A DNA stretch of 64,000 nt, from positions 22,987,001 to 23,051,000 of the forward strand of contig NC_083386.1 of NCBI RefSeq assembly GCF_031755915.1, written 5' to 3'. Origin of the DNA: Ziziphus jujuba (Eukaryota > Streptophyta > Magnoliopsida > Rosales > Rhamnaceae). Shown piece after piece: positions 47,146-58,715 of this stretch; within the stretch, counting starts at the first letter, position 1, and the number at the start of each line of letters is the position of its first letter. Below the pieces are notes generated by a model. That model was not told the DNA's origin. It worked only from the letters and a program-made list of their open reading frames with translations, and ran no database searches. A program made the translations under genes and the position numbers.

Positions 47146-49079
47146 ATGGATAACAGGCTATTCGTGGCTGCTCAAACCGGAAATATCCAAATTTTGCACC
47201 AACTGCTTGCTGAGAATCCCTTCATACTTCACACAATTGAACTTTCTTCACAAGGCTTCAATCCCTTAGACATTGCTTCAACCGCCGGACATGTTGAGTT
47301 TGTTAAGGAGATTATAAGATTGAGACCGGATTTCGCCAAACAAGTGAATCAGGATGGTTTTAGCCCCATCCATATAGCAGCTGCTCTTGGTAATTTGGAG
47401 ATAGTGAGGGAGTTTATGAAAGTTGACCAGAAACTCTGCCGGTTAGAGGGAAGAAATAGATGGACAGCTCTTCATTATGCAGCTAGCAGAGGGAAGGTAG
47501 ACACGATTCAAGAAATGCTATTAGCTTGTCCAGAGAGCATTGAAGATGTGACAGTGCAAAATGAAACTGCTTTGCATCTTGCTGTTAAGAACTGCCAATT
47601 CCAGGCAATCAATTTCATGGTGACATGGGTCAGAGAAATGAAGAAGGATGAGATCTTAGATATGAAAGATGAACATGGCAATTCAATTCTTCACCTTGCT
47701 ACATGGAGAAAACAACGCCAGGCAAGGAAAATCTTATTACTTCTCATTTATTTTTAATTTTTTTGAACATGTCAGAGATTGAACTAACTAATTAAAGACT
47801 GTATCTGAGGAATGCATTTTGTTTCGTGTAGATCAAGAAAACTATCTGGCAATTCAACTTTTACCTGTTTCTAAATTATTTATACTTTAGACAAGGACGG
47901 TCCAATTAAGTTATAGAATGATGATGACTGAATTATTTTTATATTGCTAGCAAACTTATAGTAATAAAATTACTGATATTGAGGCGATCAACAAATTTGG
48001 TCAACTTCCAACTGAACTAGAAGAAGATTTATTTATTTATTATCCCCCCCCCCCCCCCCCCTAGAATGTCCTTAGGCTACGACAAAGTCAAAAACCGACA
48101 GAAAAGTCAATCAATGCACTGTTCTTGCCAATTAAAATTTGCCAAATGACAGAACAATAGGTTATGACAAACAAAAGATGATCATGATCATTATCATACT
48201 ACTGGTCTAAATTAATATTATATTCCCCAGTTGTATTATTGAAAAATAACATTTTCACAGGTTGTAGAATGGTTAATCAGCAATCCTGGAACTAATCCAT
48301 TGCCATTGGAAGTAAATGCTGTAAACAAGAGTGGTCTAACAGCACTTGACGTTCTACTAATTTTCACAAGCGAAGCCGGAGACAGAGAAATCGAAGAGAT
48401 TCTTCGCAATGCAGGAGCTAGGAGAGCAAGAGATATGATCATGAGCCTCTCAACTACACCTCCATATGAAATCACTAATAACAATATTCAAACCCCATCA
48501 GCAGCAAATGGTCCAACCACATCAGATCTCTGTGCAGACAATTTGGTGAACTACTTCAAGTTCAAGAGGGGCAGAGATTCTCCAAGCGATGCTCGAACCG
48601 CGCTATTAGTAATAGCGGTATTAGTAGCAACAGCAACATTTCAGGCTGGACTCAACCCTCCAGGCGGTGTTTGGCAGGACACAAAGTTAGATGGTAGTAC
48701 CGGAAATCCATCACATGATGCAGGGAGGTCCATTTTGGGTTCTTACGCTTCAGTTACATATCTACTTTTTATGCTTTTCAACACTATTGGTTTCTCAGTG
48801 TCCATTTATATGATAGCTATCCTCATTAGCAATTTTCCATTCCAGTGGGAGTTTCAAGTCTGTATAGTTGCCATCAACTTTACTTACGTCACCGCCATAA
48901 CTTACATGGCCCCGACGAACATGTCGCTCCCTCTCACTGTGTTTTCCATAGTTTTTCCATTTTTGGTACCGCATGTTTTCAAGTTGTTTGTAAGACTTGC
49001 AAAGTTACTCAAGAGGATTTCTGAGATATCTGGAATACAGAATCATTTGAACACAGTTTCAGAATTGTTCTGGTACTAG
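47146..49079 (+). CDS. B5/C1: chimeric ankyrin-PGG membrane protein (BDA1-like)
   Basis: Exons 47146-47721 and 48261-49079 join in phase 0 to give 464 residues without a stop. The intron has a GC donor (CAG|GCAAGG) and an 18-C run. Residues 1 to about 295 follow A5 closely (ankyrin repeats, SGLTALDVLLIFTSEAGDRE, linker with TTPPYEITNNN). From the PGG domain on the protein follows A1 (KLDGSTGNPSHDAGRSILGS, AINFTYVTAITYMAPTNMSL, end ...VSELFWY). The switch lies between 48569 and 48581. The 3' flank, SINE included, is also A1-type, so this is a crossover product. All domains are complete: about five ankyrin repeats, NPPGGVWQDT and four hydrophobic segments. It is likely functional, with an A5-type promoter. 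Confidence 0.88.
47722..48260 (+). other. GC-AG intron of B5/C1
   Basis: Donor GCAAGG, acceptor TTTTCACAG. Compared with A5 it has a short extra stretch (ACAAGGACGGTCCAATTA near 47891) that C5 also carries, and a poly(C) of 18 at 48044-48061. Confidence 0.7.
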
Positions 49080-49128
49080 AACTATTTGTGTCAGTATTTG
49101 TACCTAGTTTTGATGTATCGCATGGCAT

Positions 49129-49296
49129 TATGTTTACTATTTTATTTTATTTTTATTATTATTATTATTTTGTTTGCTGGTGTGGCTATCCCCCAGGCAC
49201 CCCTCATCCCAGGCTCGAACCCGCACCACAGCGTGAATTGTGGGTGCTCTGTCACTTGAGCTGCCACTACAAGTCTGTATGTTTACTATGTTTTAT
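49129..49296 (-). mobile_element. tRNA-derived SINE in the B5/C1 3' flank
   Basis: Same SINE as at 11483-11658, with the same TATGTTTACTAT target duplicates at 49129 and 49278. The B-box is GGGTTCGAGCC here. Its presence shows that the flank downstream of the chimera is the A1-type flank. Confidence 0.72.
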
Positions 49297-49825
49297 TGTT
49301 TGACATATGTCAAAACTTCATAGACAAATGTAGTGCTCTTAAGAATTATCAACAATGAATTTGTTCACCTTTGCAGCTCAATTAATGAATAGTTTTTCCT
49401 TTTAGAATATTTAATAAATTTCATCCACTCATATGAAGCACCGTTATTTGGTCTACACTATTTACAAATATGTATGCACACGGTATGAAATTGATATGGC
49501 AATACAGTAAACATGCGTAATGGAGATGGCAAACTGTTCTACTATAGTTTTGGCTATTTTTCAAGCCTGCCAAGAGCCGCGTTTCTCATTCGTTCCTAAA
49601 AATTTTTGGTTTCACAGAAAATATAGGCTATATATAGATGATCATTAGAGAAGTTGGAATAATAGAAGCTAATTTTTGTGTGTAAATATATATTATTCTC
49701 TTATTGGCATAATAATATGCTCTAGATAAGTTATTAGATTGATAAATAGTTGCCCAACAATAATTATTATTATTATTATTATTATATTGAGGATTGGATA
49801 ATTCGAACTTATAATAATTGCAAGA
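49297..49825. other. Intergenic region, left part (unit C)
   Basis: Matches 11659-12181; the (ATT)n tract at about 49766-49787 is longer here. No gene is seen. Confidence 0.45.
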
Positions 49826-50145
49826 TAGGAATGATAATACCATGGAGCTTACCTGAATTCGAATAAACTCGATCCAACCTGATTATGACCCATTTCAGTA
49901 GAAATTCGATCTGATTTTTTTACTTATCAGGTTCTATCTACCTCTCCCAACCCACTGGATTATCCATCCCGGCCCAACCCGATCCAGATTTGAACATAAT
50001 AAAATACACCCAAAATAAGCATTTTCATACATACACATCTGGGTATGGGTCGGTATACCCGAGCCGAACCCAAATCGGATATAAAATTATTAAATATCTG
50101 ATTGGGTCGGGTATTTCGAAAATCCAACCCGATTTGCCATTCCTA
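49826..50145. mobile_element. MITE-like element, second copy
   Basis: Near-identical to 12182-12500, with the same TAGGAATGATAA and TTGCCATTCCTA ends. It moved with the unit, not by transposition. Confidence 0.55.
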
Positions 50146-50382
50146 GAATAGGTAGTGATTTTGTTATGGTATTTAATTGAGTTATTGACTTTCTTTTAAA
50201 TGGGAAGAGGCCTAACAGTCAGTCTCAATGTATGAATAATCAAAAGTGGTAGTCAAAACAGGTACACTTATCTAGTTCTTGTAAATCAAGCTCTCAACAA
50301 TTATCACGCATTCCTGCTCCCGTATGAATAATTTAATCAACCTCTCTGTTTTTCCTTTGGCCATTCTAGTTTCCCCTCTAAA

Positions 50383-51925
50383 ATGGACACAAGGCTGTTT
50401 GAGGCTGCTCAGACTGGAAATATCAAATTTTTACACTGCTTACTAGCTGAAAATCCCTATATACTCCATACCATTGCCCTAACTTCACAAGAAAATCCTC
50501 TACATGTCTCTTCCATAGCCGGCCATGTTGACTTTGTCAAGGAGATTTTAAGGTTGAAACCCGGTTCTTCCAAAGAGATAAATCAGGATGGTTTTAGTCC
50601 CTTGCACTTAGCCTCTGCAATTGGGCACTTTGAGGTTGTGAAGGAGCTGCCGAAAGTTGACCCCATACTGTGCCGTTTAGAAGGAAGAAACAAATGGACT
50701 CCTCTCCATTATGCAGCAAGCAGAGGGAGGGTAGACATCATTCAAGAAATGCTATTAGCTTGTCCTGAGAGTATTCAAGATGTGAATGTGCAGAAAGAAA
50801 CAGCTTTGCACCTTGCTGTGAAGAACAGCCAATTTGAAGCAACAAACTTGAAGGTGAAGTGGGTCAGAGAATTTAAGAAAGATGAGGTCCTGAATATGAA
50901 GGATGAACTTGACAATTCCGTTCTTCACCTTGCAGTATGGAGAAAACACCGCCAGGCAAGTACAATATTCATCATATATGTATATATGTGTGTATGTATA
51001 TATCTGTATTTTAGTATAAAATGAAAGAACTTGAGTTTTGAAAGTTTAAGAAAGAAACTATGATCAACTTTAATATTTTACTAATCAAAAGAATAAAAGA
51101 TAAAACTTTTACAGATTGTGGAATGGATACTCAGCTATAGTGGAGCTAATGCTATAGGTGGATTGGTAAACGCTGTAAACAAGAGTGGTCTGACTGCTCT
51201 TGATATTCTACTGATATTCCCAAGCGAAGCAGGAGACAGAGAAATGGAGGAGATTCTTCGGAATGCAGGAGCTAAGAGAGCAAAAGATATCATCATGAGC
51301 CATTCTAGTGTACCTCCATTTGAAAAATCTGATAATAACCAAGCAGGTGATCCAACCCCATAAGATCTCTCTTCAGATAATTTGGTGAACTATTTCAAGT
51401 TCAAAAGGGGCAGAGATTCACCAAGCGACGCTCGAACCGCGCTGTTAGTAATAGCAGTGTTAGTAACAACAGCAACATTTCAAGCTGGACTCAACCCTCC
51501 AGGCACTGTTTGGCAGGACACAAGTACAAGTGGATTACCACATAAAGCAGGGAGATCCATTTTGGGTTCTTATGATTCAGTTATGTATCTGTTTTTTATG
51601 CTTTTCAACACTACTGGATTTGCGGTGTCTATCTATGACAAGCATCCTCATATGCAGTTTTCCTCACCGGTGGGAGTTTGAAGTTTGTATAATTGCTCTC
51701 CATTTTACATACACCACTGCAATCACTTTCATGGCACCCAAGTGTATGACTTTTCCCCTCATGGTGTTTTCAATAGTCTTTCCAATGTTGGTACCATTTA
51801 TAGCCAAGTTGGTCCGGAGACTTGTAATGAAAGTCAGACCAGTTTTGACATACCTGAATCAAAAATTCTTTCGAGCCCGCTTTGGAATTACAAGCAATAA
51901 TAAGTTTGTATGTTTATGTAACTAG
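50383..51925 (+). pseudogene. C2: ankyrin-PGG gene, broken copy of A2
   Basis: Exon 1 50383-50955 is open with a GC donor (CAG|GCAAGT), and exon 2 starts at 51115 with ATT (A2: GTT). A T-to-A change makes TAA at 51361-51363 (A2: TTA), and two bases are lost near 51639 (TATGACAAGC against TATGTGATAAGC). The remaining PGG and membrane sequence is well kept in two frames (51382-51681, 51530-51925), and the C-terminus is extended past the A2 stop. An exon-1 change LLKVDP to LPKVDP is also seen. A soluble, truncated product is possible at most. Confidence 0.85.
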
Positions 51926-52309
51926 CCATCATGGTTTGTATTTTTTGCTGTAATAAACGCATTATAGAAATGGAACATGATAAAAGTTAAGTGTTCTATT
52001 GTGGAATGGAATAATATGCTCTTAGAATACATCGCTCTGTTTTCATCGTCAGGTTTGCCCTACAATACCAATGCAGTTTTAGATAACTCTGTGTCATGGC
52101 CGGTCAGTACAAAATTGATAAAACATATAAAAGCTTTGACCCCTTCACCAAGGTTAATAAGCTTATGCTAAGCAACAAAGATATTACACTCTAGTGTCAA
52201 CTTGTTTTTTCAGTGAATTCCTAGCTCTCATCACCCAAACCTATACCATATGAGTATTTGATCAACCTCATATTATGTGAAAACATCTTAAAAATATCTG
52301 AATAATAGA
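51926..52309. other. Intergenic C2-C3
   Basis: Counterpart of 14232-14673; ATGTGA at 52275-52280. No gene is seen. Confidence 0.45.
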
Positions 52310-53762
52310 CTGGATGTGAGGCTCTCAACAGGCTGCTCAAACTGGAAATGTCAAATTTTTACACCAACTGCTTGCAGAACATCCCTTAATACTTCAAACA
52401 GCTGCGCTAACTTCAGAAGACAATCCCTTGCACATTGCTTCTACCGCTGGCCATGTCAACGTTGTTAAGTAGATGATAAGGTTGAGACCAAGTTTTGCCA
52501 AAGAAGTTAATCAACATGGTTTTAGCCTCCTGCACTTGGCTTCTGCCACTGGGAACCTGGAGGTGGTGAAGTTCTGAATGTTCAGAGAGTATCAAATGGT
52601 TTTAGCTTGTCCAGGGAGTATCAAAGTGTGAATGTTCAGAAAGAAACCGCTTTGTGCCTTGCTATTAAGAACAGCCGATTTGATGCAGTCAATTTCTTGC
52701 TGAAATCGATCAGAGAAATGAAGATGGATGAGATATTTAATGTGAAGGATGAACTTGGAAATTCAAGTCTTCACCTAGCAATATGGGCAAAAGACCGCCA
52801 GCTTCTTCCTTTTCTTCTTCTTTTTTCTCTGTTTTTGTTTTCTTATGCCTGACAATGTTTACAATGGTAGGTTGCTGATTCTATTGAAGCAATGAGAAAC
52901 AGAATACATTATTGTCTTGTTCTTTCACTCATTAAACAGTAATGGAAATTGTTAGTATATTTAATCACACTGCAGATTGTAGAATTCTTAGTTGGTACGA
53001 GAACTAATGCATCGAACGGGTTCTTAGTATATGCTGTTAACCATAGTGATCTGACAGCACTTGATGTTCTGCTCAGTTTCCCAAGTGAAGCAGGGGATAG
53101 AGAAATCGAGGAGATCCTTCGAAACACAGGAGGTAAGAGAGCAAAAGACATAGATCTCCCTGCTGTACCTCCAACTCCATTAGAACCTGACAATAATTGA
53201 AACCAAGTAAATGATCCAATAAACAATCAGATTTCCATCTAAAAAAATTGGAAGATTGCTTCAAGTGCAGAGATTCAACAAGCAATGCTCGTAATGCACT
53301 ACCAGCTATAGCAGTATTCAGTATTAGTAACAACAGTAACATTTCAAGTTGGACTTAACCATCCAGGAGGCATTTGGCAGGACAAAGACTTAAATGGGAC
53401 TTCCACAACTCAATCAGCAGCAGCATACTTGGCAGGAAAGTCCATTTTGGGTTCTTACAGTTCAAAACTATTTCTTGGTTTTGTGGTTTTCAATTCCATT
53501 GGGTTTTCAGTGTCACTTTACATGATTTATGTCCTCATAAGCAACTTTCCAATGCAGTTGAAATTTCAAATCTGTGTTGGTGCAATCTACAGTACATACG
53601 AGATTGCAATGATCTTCATTGCACCAAAGGGCATTGAGCTGTTCCTCGTTTTGGTTTTGTCTGTTTTACCAGCTGTAATGCCATGGATAGCCTGGCTGAT
53701 TAGGCTACTCGTAAAGATGATTAGAGGACTTGTCATATATCCGAAGCACAGAGCCACTTTAA
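52310..53762 (+). pseudogene. C3: ankyrin-PGG gene, degenerate copy of A3
   Basis: The start codon is changed to CTG (52310-52312). A stop (GTTAAGTAGATG) lies near 52468. About 150 bp of the ankyrin region is lost around 52570, where GTGGTGAAGTTCTGAATG runs straight into the next repeat. The donor is CT (CGCCAG|CTTCTT). Exon 2 (from about 52977) shares the TGA of A3 (...EPDNN*, about 53199) and has further frameshifts. Only the final membrane segments (53429-53760) stay open. It is the most decayed member of the array. Confidence 0.85.
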
Positions 53763-54469
53763 GTAATTGGGGATGCAAAAATTATGCCCTTTATCTTTTA
53801 TTTCTTCTTTGAAAAAAATGTGATATTCAACTAAAATTCTAACATCCAATAATACAAAGTCTCTGCCTCACACATTTTGATTTTAGATAGTAAGATTTTT
53901 TTTTTTTTTTGAATTAAAAAATGACCTTGTAATTATTTTTGAATATTATAGTATTAATGTTTATAATGTTTTCAATATAATTATATATGTTAGTCAACCT
54001 GTAATACAATAATAATTTTTTATAAAGTAACATCTTCGATCCTTATTATTTAGTGAAATAATCATGTAATGTAGGTCCATCAAATTTTCTATTAATGAAG
54101 AATAAACAAAACTGGAATTAGAATACAAGGGGAGGCAAAATAAAAATATATATATAAGTTGGGCCCAGAGACGGAACAAGAAAGAAAAACCGTATATAAA
54201 AATATCTAGTTACATATAATATACCGATTGATAAGTTATTCAATTAATAAACGGTTAAGAGTTGAATTCTAAGAATGTTAATTTCTCCAGCAGAAAGCTA
54301 GCCTACTGATTAAATTTAATTATATTAGAAACAAAAAGACTTTCAGGTTCTTCCAGTAAATTTCCTAAACTGTCATAACTCATATGAATATTTGGTCAAA
54401 CAGACTTATAATTCTGAGAGTTCGGAATTCGGAAGAAAAAGAACCTGAAAATCTTCCTGTTTCACTAAG
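53763..54469. other. Intergenic C3-C4
   Basis: AT-rich counterpart of 16193-16891. An ATG at about 54385 (ATGAATATTTGG) opens an upstream frame which, through one extra A, runs past the C4 start and stops just inside it. No gene is seen. Confidence 0.45.
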
Positions 54470-55907
54470 ATGGATATGAGGCTTTTCCAGGCAGCTGAAA
54501 CTGGAAATATCAATTTGTTACACCACCTGCTAGCACAAAGCTCCTCTATACTCCATACCGTCGCTCTAACTTCAAACGAAAATCCTCTACACATTGCTTC
54601 TACAGCAGGCCATGTTGAATTTGTTAAGGAGATGGTAAGGTTGAAACCCAGTTTTGCCAAAGAAGTAAATCAGGATGGTTTTAGCCCCATTCACTTGGCT
54701 TCTGCTATAGGCCATTTGGAGATTGTGAAGGAGCTGCTGAAAGTTGACCAAGAACTCTGCAGATTAGAAGGAAGGAACCAATGGACAGCTCTTCATTATG
54801 CAGCAAGCAGAGGGAGGGTAGACATCATTCGAGAAATGCTATTAGCTTGTCCTGAAAGTATTGAAGATGTGAATGTGCACAAAGAAACTGCTTTGCACCT
54901 TGCAGTTAAGAACAGCCAATTTAAAGCAATTCATTTCATGATCAATTGGATCACAGGAATGAAAAAGGATGAGATTTTGAACATGAAGGATGAACTTGGA
55001 AATTCAATTCTTCACCTTGCAACATGGAGAAAACACCGCCAGGCAAGTATAATCTGATTTTTTTTAAACAAATTTTTTTACTATTCTTGGACTGGTTGTG
55101 AAAACTAGGTTCTTTATTTTTGTTTCAAAAAAGTTTAAAAAATAAAAAATGTGACAGGTTATAGAATGGGTACTTGGCAATACTGCAGCTAACGCAAGAG
55201 ATGGATTCGTAAATGCTGTAAACCAGAGCGGTCTGACTGCTCTTGATATTCTACTCATATTCCCAAGTGAAGCAGGTGATAGAGAAATTGAGGACATCCT
55301 AAGGCATGCTGGAGGTAGGAGAGCAAATGATACAGCTCACCCTGCTGTACCTGTCACTGTTGCTGACAATCGAACCGCGGTAAATGATGGCTGGAGAATA
55401 TCAAATTTTTTCTCAGGTGATTTGGTGAAGTACTTCAAGTTCAGAAGGGGCAGAGATTCTCCAAGCGATGCTCGAACTGCACTTCTAGTTATAGCAGTAT
55501 TGGTGGCAACAGCAACATTTCAAGCTGGACTCAACCCTCCAGGAGGTGTTTGGCAGGAAACAGACTTGACTGGGCCTCCCAACAAACCAGCACATTTAGC
55601 AGGGAGGTCCATTATGGGATCTTATAGTTCAGCTGCATATCTCTTGATAATGGTTCCAAACTGTATTGGGTTCTCAGTGTCTCTTTTTGTTATCAGCATC
55701 CTCATAAGTAATTTTCCTCTAGAGTGGGAGTTCCAAGTCTGTATCTGTGCTCTCTACTTTACTTATAACACTGCAATTACTTTCATGGCACCAAAAAGCT
55801 TAAAGGCCTTCCTCATTGCATTTTCATCAGCTTTGCCAGGTGCCATGCCATTGGTAATTAGGTTGGTTAGGCTATTTTTAAGGACCATCAGGAAAAGACT
55901 ATTCTAA
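54470..55907 (+). CDS. C4: ankyrin-repeat PGG-domain membrane protein (BDA1-like)
   Basis: Exons 54470-55042 and 55158-55907 join in phase 0 to give 440 residues with no stop; it is the only intact member of the type-4 genes (A4 and B4 are broken). The intron is 115 bases with a GC donor (CAG|GCAAGT) and a GTGACAG acceptor. Ankyrin repeats lie at residues 36-200 (NPLHIASTAGHVEFVKEMVR, DGFSPIHLASAIGHLEIVKE, QWTALHYAASRGRVDIIREM). Exon 2 adds SGLTALDILLIFPSEAGDRE, a linker ending DGWRISNFFSGDLVKYFKFR, then DARTALLVIAVLV and LNPPGGVWQET, and three more hydrophobic segments ending near ...LRTIRKRLF. A basic C-terminus follows the last membrane segment. Confidence 0.9.
55043..55157 (+). other. GC-AG intron of C4
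   Basis: 115 bases, donor GCAAGT, acceptor TGTGACAG. It is the shortest intron of the array. Confidence 0.75.
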
Positions 55908-56269
55908 AGCAGAGATGCATTTGAGAACCAAGCTCTGGAACTATAATATTACCCGAAGTACTTTGTATGTTTATGTGTCTGTGTATGTGTGTGTATGTAT
56001 ATTGCATATCAGTGTTTATGCCTTGTTTTTGGCTGTTGAACATTCTGTCAAGTATTCTATTTCAATTAACAAATGGACAATATGATATTTAATTAGTTGC
56101 GTACTTGTCTTGGAAAGCCTTGTAGTTGATTAATTAATGTTGACATATTCAAAAACAGGAAGACTTTCATGATCATGTTCCAATATATGAATTCAAATTC
56201 TCATTAATTACATATGAGAACAGGGTCAACCATATTTAGGTGAAAAGATCTGAAACTATCCCAATAGAA
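55908..56269. other. Intergenic C4-C5
   Basis: Counterpart of 18331-18696. The start-stop element is lost here (TTAGGTGA in place of TTATGTGA, about 56236). No gene is seen. Confidence 0.45.
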
Positions 56270-57653
56270 ATGGGTAACAGGCTATTTGAGGCTGCTCAAA
56301 CAGGAAATATCCAAATTTTGCACCAACTGCTTGCTGAGAATCCCTTCATACTTCACACAATTGAACTTTCTTCACAAGGCTTCAATCCCTTAGACATTGC
56401 TTCCACCGCCGGACATGTTGAGTTTGTTAAGGGGATTATAAGATTCAGACCGGATTTTGCCAAACAAGTGAATCAAGATGGTTTTAGCCCCATCCATATA
56501 GCAGCTGCTATTGGTAATTTGGAGATAGTGAGGGAGTTTATGAAAGTTGACCGGAAACTCTGCCAGTTAGAGGGAAGAAATAGATGGACAGCTCTTCATT
56601 ATGCAGCTAGCAGAGGGAAGGTAGACACAATTGAAGAAATGCTATTAGCTTGTCCAGAGAGCATTGAAGTTGTGACAGTGCAAAATGAAACTGCTTTGCA
56701 TCTTGCTGTTAAGAACAGCCAATTCCAGGCAATCAATTTCATGGTGACATGGGTCAGAGAAATGAAGAAGGATGAGATCTTAGATATGAAAGATGAACAT
56801 GGCAATTCAATTCTTCACCCTGCTGCATGGAGAAAACAACGCCACGCAAGGAAAATCTCATCACTTTTACTTTTTTTTTATTTTATTTTTTTTTTTTAAC
56901 ATCTCAGAGATTGAACTAATTAATTAAAAACTATATCTGAGGAATGCATTTTGTTTCGTGTATATCAAGAAAACTATTTGGCAATTCAACTTTTACCTGT
57001 TTCTAAATTATTGATACTTTAGACAAGGACGGTCCAATTAAGCTAATAGAATGATGATGACTGAATTATTTTTATATTGCTTGCAAACTTATAGTAATAA
57101 AATTAATAATATTGAGGCTATCAAAAAATTTGGTCAACATCCAACCGAACTAGAAGAAGATTTATTTAGTTATTTATTTTTCTTTTTTTTCCCCCCCTAG
57201 AATGTCCTTAGGCTACCACAAAGTCAAAAGCAGACAGAAAAATCAATCAATGCACTGTTCTTGCCAATTAAAATTTGCCAAATGACAGAACAATAGGTTA
57301 TGACAAACAAAAGATGATCATGATCATTATCATACTATTGGTGTAAATTAATATTATATTCCCCAAATGTATTATTGAAAAATAACATTTTCACAGGTTG
57401 TAGAATGGTTAATCAGCTACCCTGGAACTAATCCATTGCCATTGGAAGTAAATGCTGTAAACAAGAGTGGTCTAACAGCCCTTGACGTTCTACTAATTTT
57501 CGCAAGCGAAGCAGGAGACAGAGAAATCGAAGAGATTCTTCGCAATGCAGAAGCTAGGAGAGCAAGAGACATGATCATGAGCCTCTCAACTACACCTACA
57601 TATGAAATCACTAATAACAATATTCAAACCCCATCAACAGCAAATGGTCCAAC
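56270..57653 (+). pseudogene. C5: ankyrin-PGG gene cut by copia-4
   Basis: Exon 1 56270-56845 is open (192 codons, start MGNRLFEAA). The exon-intron edge is CAC|GCAAGG (others CAG|GCAAGG), which weakens the donor and changes the last codon. The intron has 7 C at the variable tract. Exon 2 begins at 57397 and runs as in A5 until GGTCCAAC (57653), where the left LTR of copia-4 begins. The PGG domain and all membrane segments lie beyond the insertion, outside this window if they still exist. The expected product is an ankyrin protein without a membrane anchor. Confidence 0.88.
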
Positions 57654-58156
57654 TATTAGAATTTATGGATCTAAACATACATAATAAATTTTACTAAACA
57701 TCAAATTACTAACTTCTAAACACAGGCATTGATAAATTAAATCTTTAATCCTGCAAAATAGAAAACAACGTAAAGTAGTGATTATGGATATACTACTCTC
57801 AAACCACTCTCAGATATCTGAAAACCCTAATTTCATAATACAGTATAGCATATATGTTTGTTTGCCCTAGACCATTTTTATAGTCTCTGCAAATCACACT
57901 TACCCATTAATTTTAACACACAAAATACTAATAATTTAATAATATAATAATACTAGAAAAAATATGGATAAGTCGATGGGCTTATAAAGAGAGTTGATCT
58001 TCCAGTCCAATGGGCCAACTGAAATCTTATAGAGAGTATATGACCAAGGGCCCCTCTACAAAGTAATAAAATAAGTCAGTCTCATTACTGGTATAAATAG
58101 GCTCTGTAAGGGAATAATTAATTATGCTAAGTCCATAAATATTAATTTATTTAACA
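57654..58156 (-). repeat. 3' LTR of copia-4
   Basis: On the + strand it begins TATTAGAATTTATGGATC and ends TTATTTAACA. The inner copy at 63903 begins TGTTAGAATTTATGG, so here too the outer G is replaced by A. Confidence 0.88.
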
Positions 58157-58715
58157 TTCTCCCACTTAGACTGCATAATCATCATCATATATATAATCCA
58201 AACTCACTTACGATCAAATCTCCCAAACCATAATACCATTTCACCTAAATATATAGCATACCGACAGGGCACAACAATATACTAGACTAGATAGTAGAGA
58301 TTCTCTCAGTAAATCTTCCAAAACATGATACAATTTCAACTGAGCACTTTGCATGCCATAAACTCAGTCTATGTAGTAGAGATTTACCTAACCATGTGCA
58401 ATCCTCCAATACACAAATACCATTTCATTCGAGCACATTGTGTATCGATCGAATACAACAATATACCCAAACTAGATAGTAACGACTCACCATGACACCT
58501 ACGGATCAACATACACATATACATAAACTAATAGTCTCAACAAGCATATAAACATAAGGAGCAATAATATGTATAACAAATCTTCTCATAAATAAAGAAT
58601 GATCCACATACATCAATGTATCAAAATACTCAAAGAAATAAATAATACTCAACATGGATATTACTGCAGAAATTATAACAAACTCTCACTAATCTAAGCA
58701 ATCTCAGCTGCCTAA
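58157..58715 (-). other. 3' untranslated internal region of copia-4
   Basis: About 560 bp between the RNase H stop and the 3' LTR. It has diverged direct repeats: ATAGTAGAGATTCTCT, GTAGTAGAGATTTACC and ATAGTAACGACTCACC at about 58290-58490 each follow a similar ACAATAT or CATTT stretch. No coding sense is seen. Confidence 0.5.
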
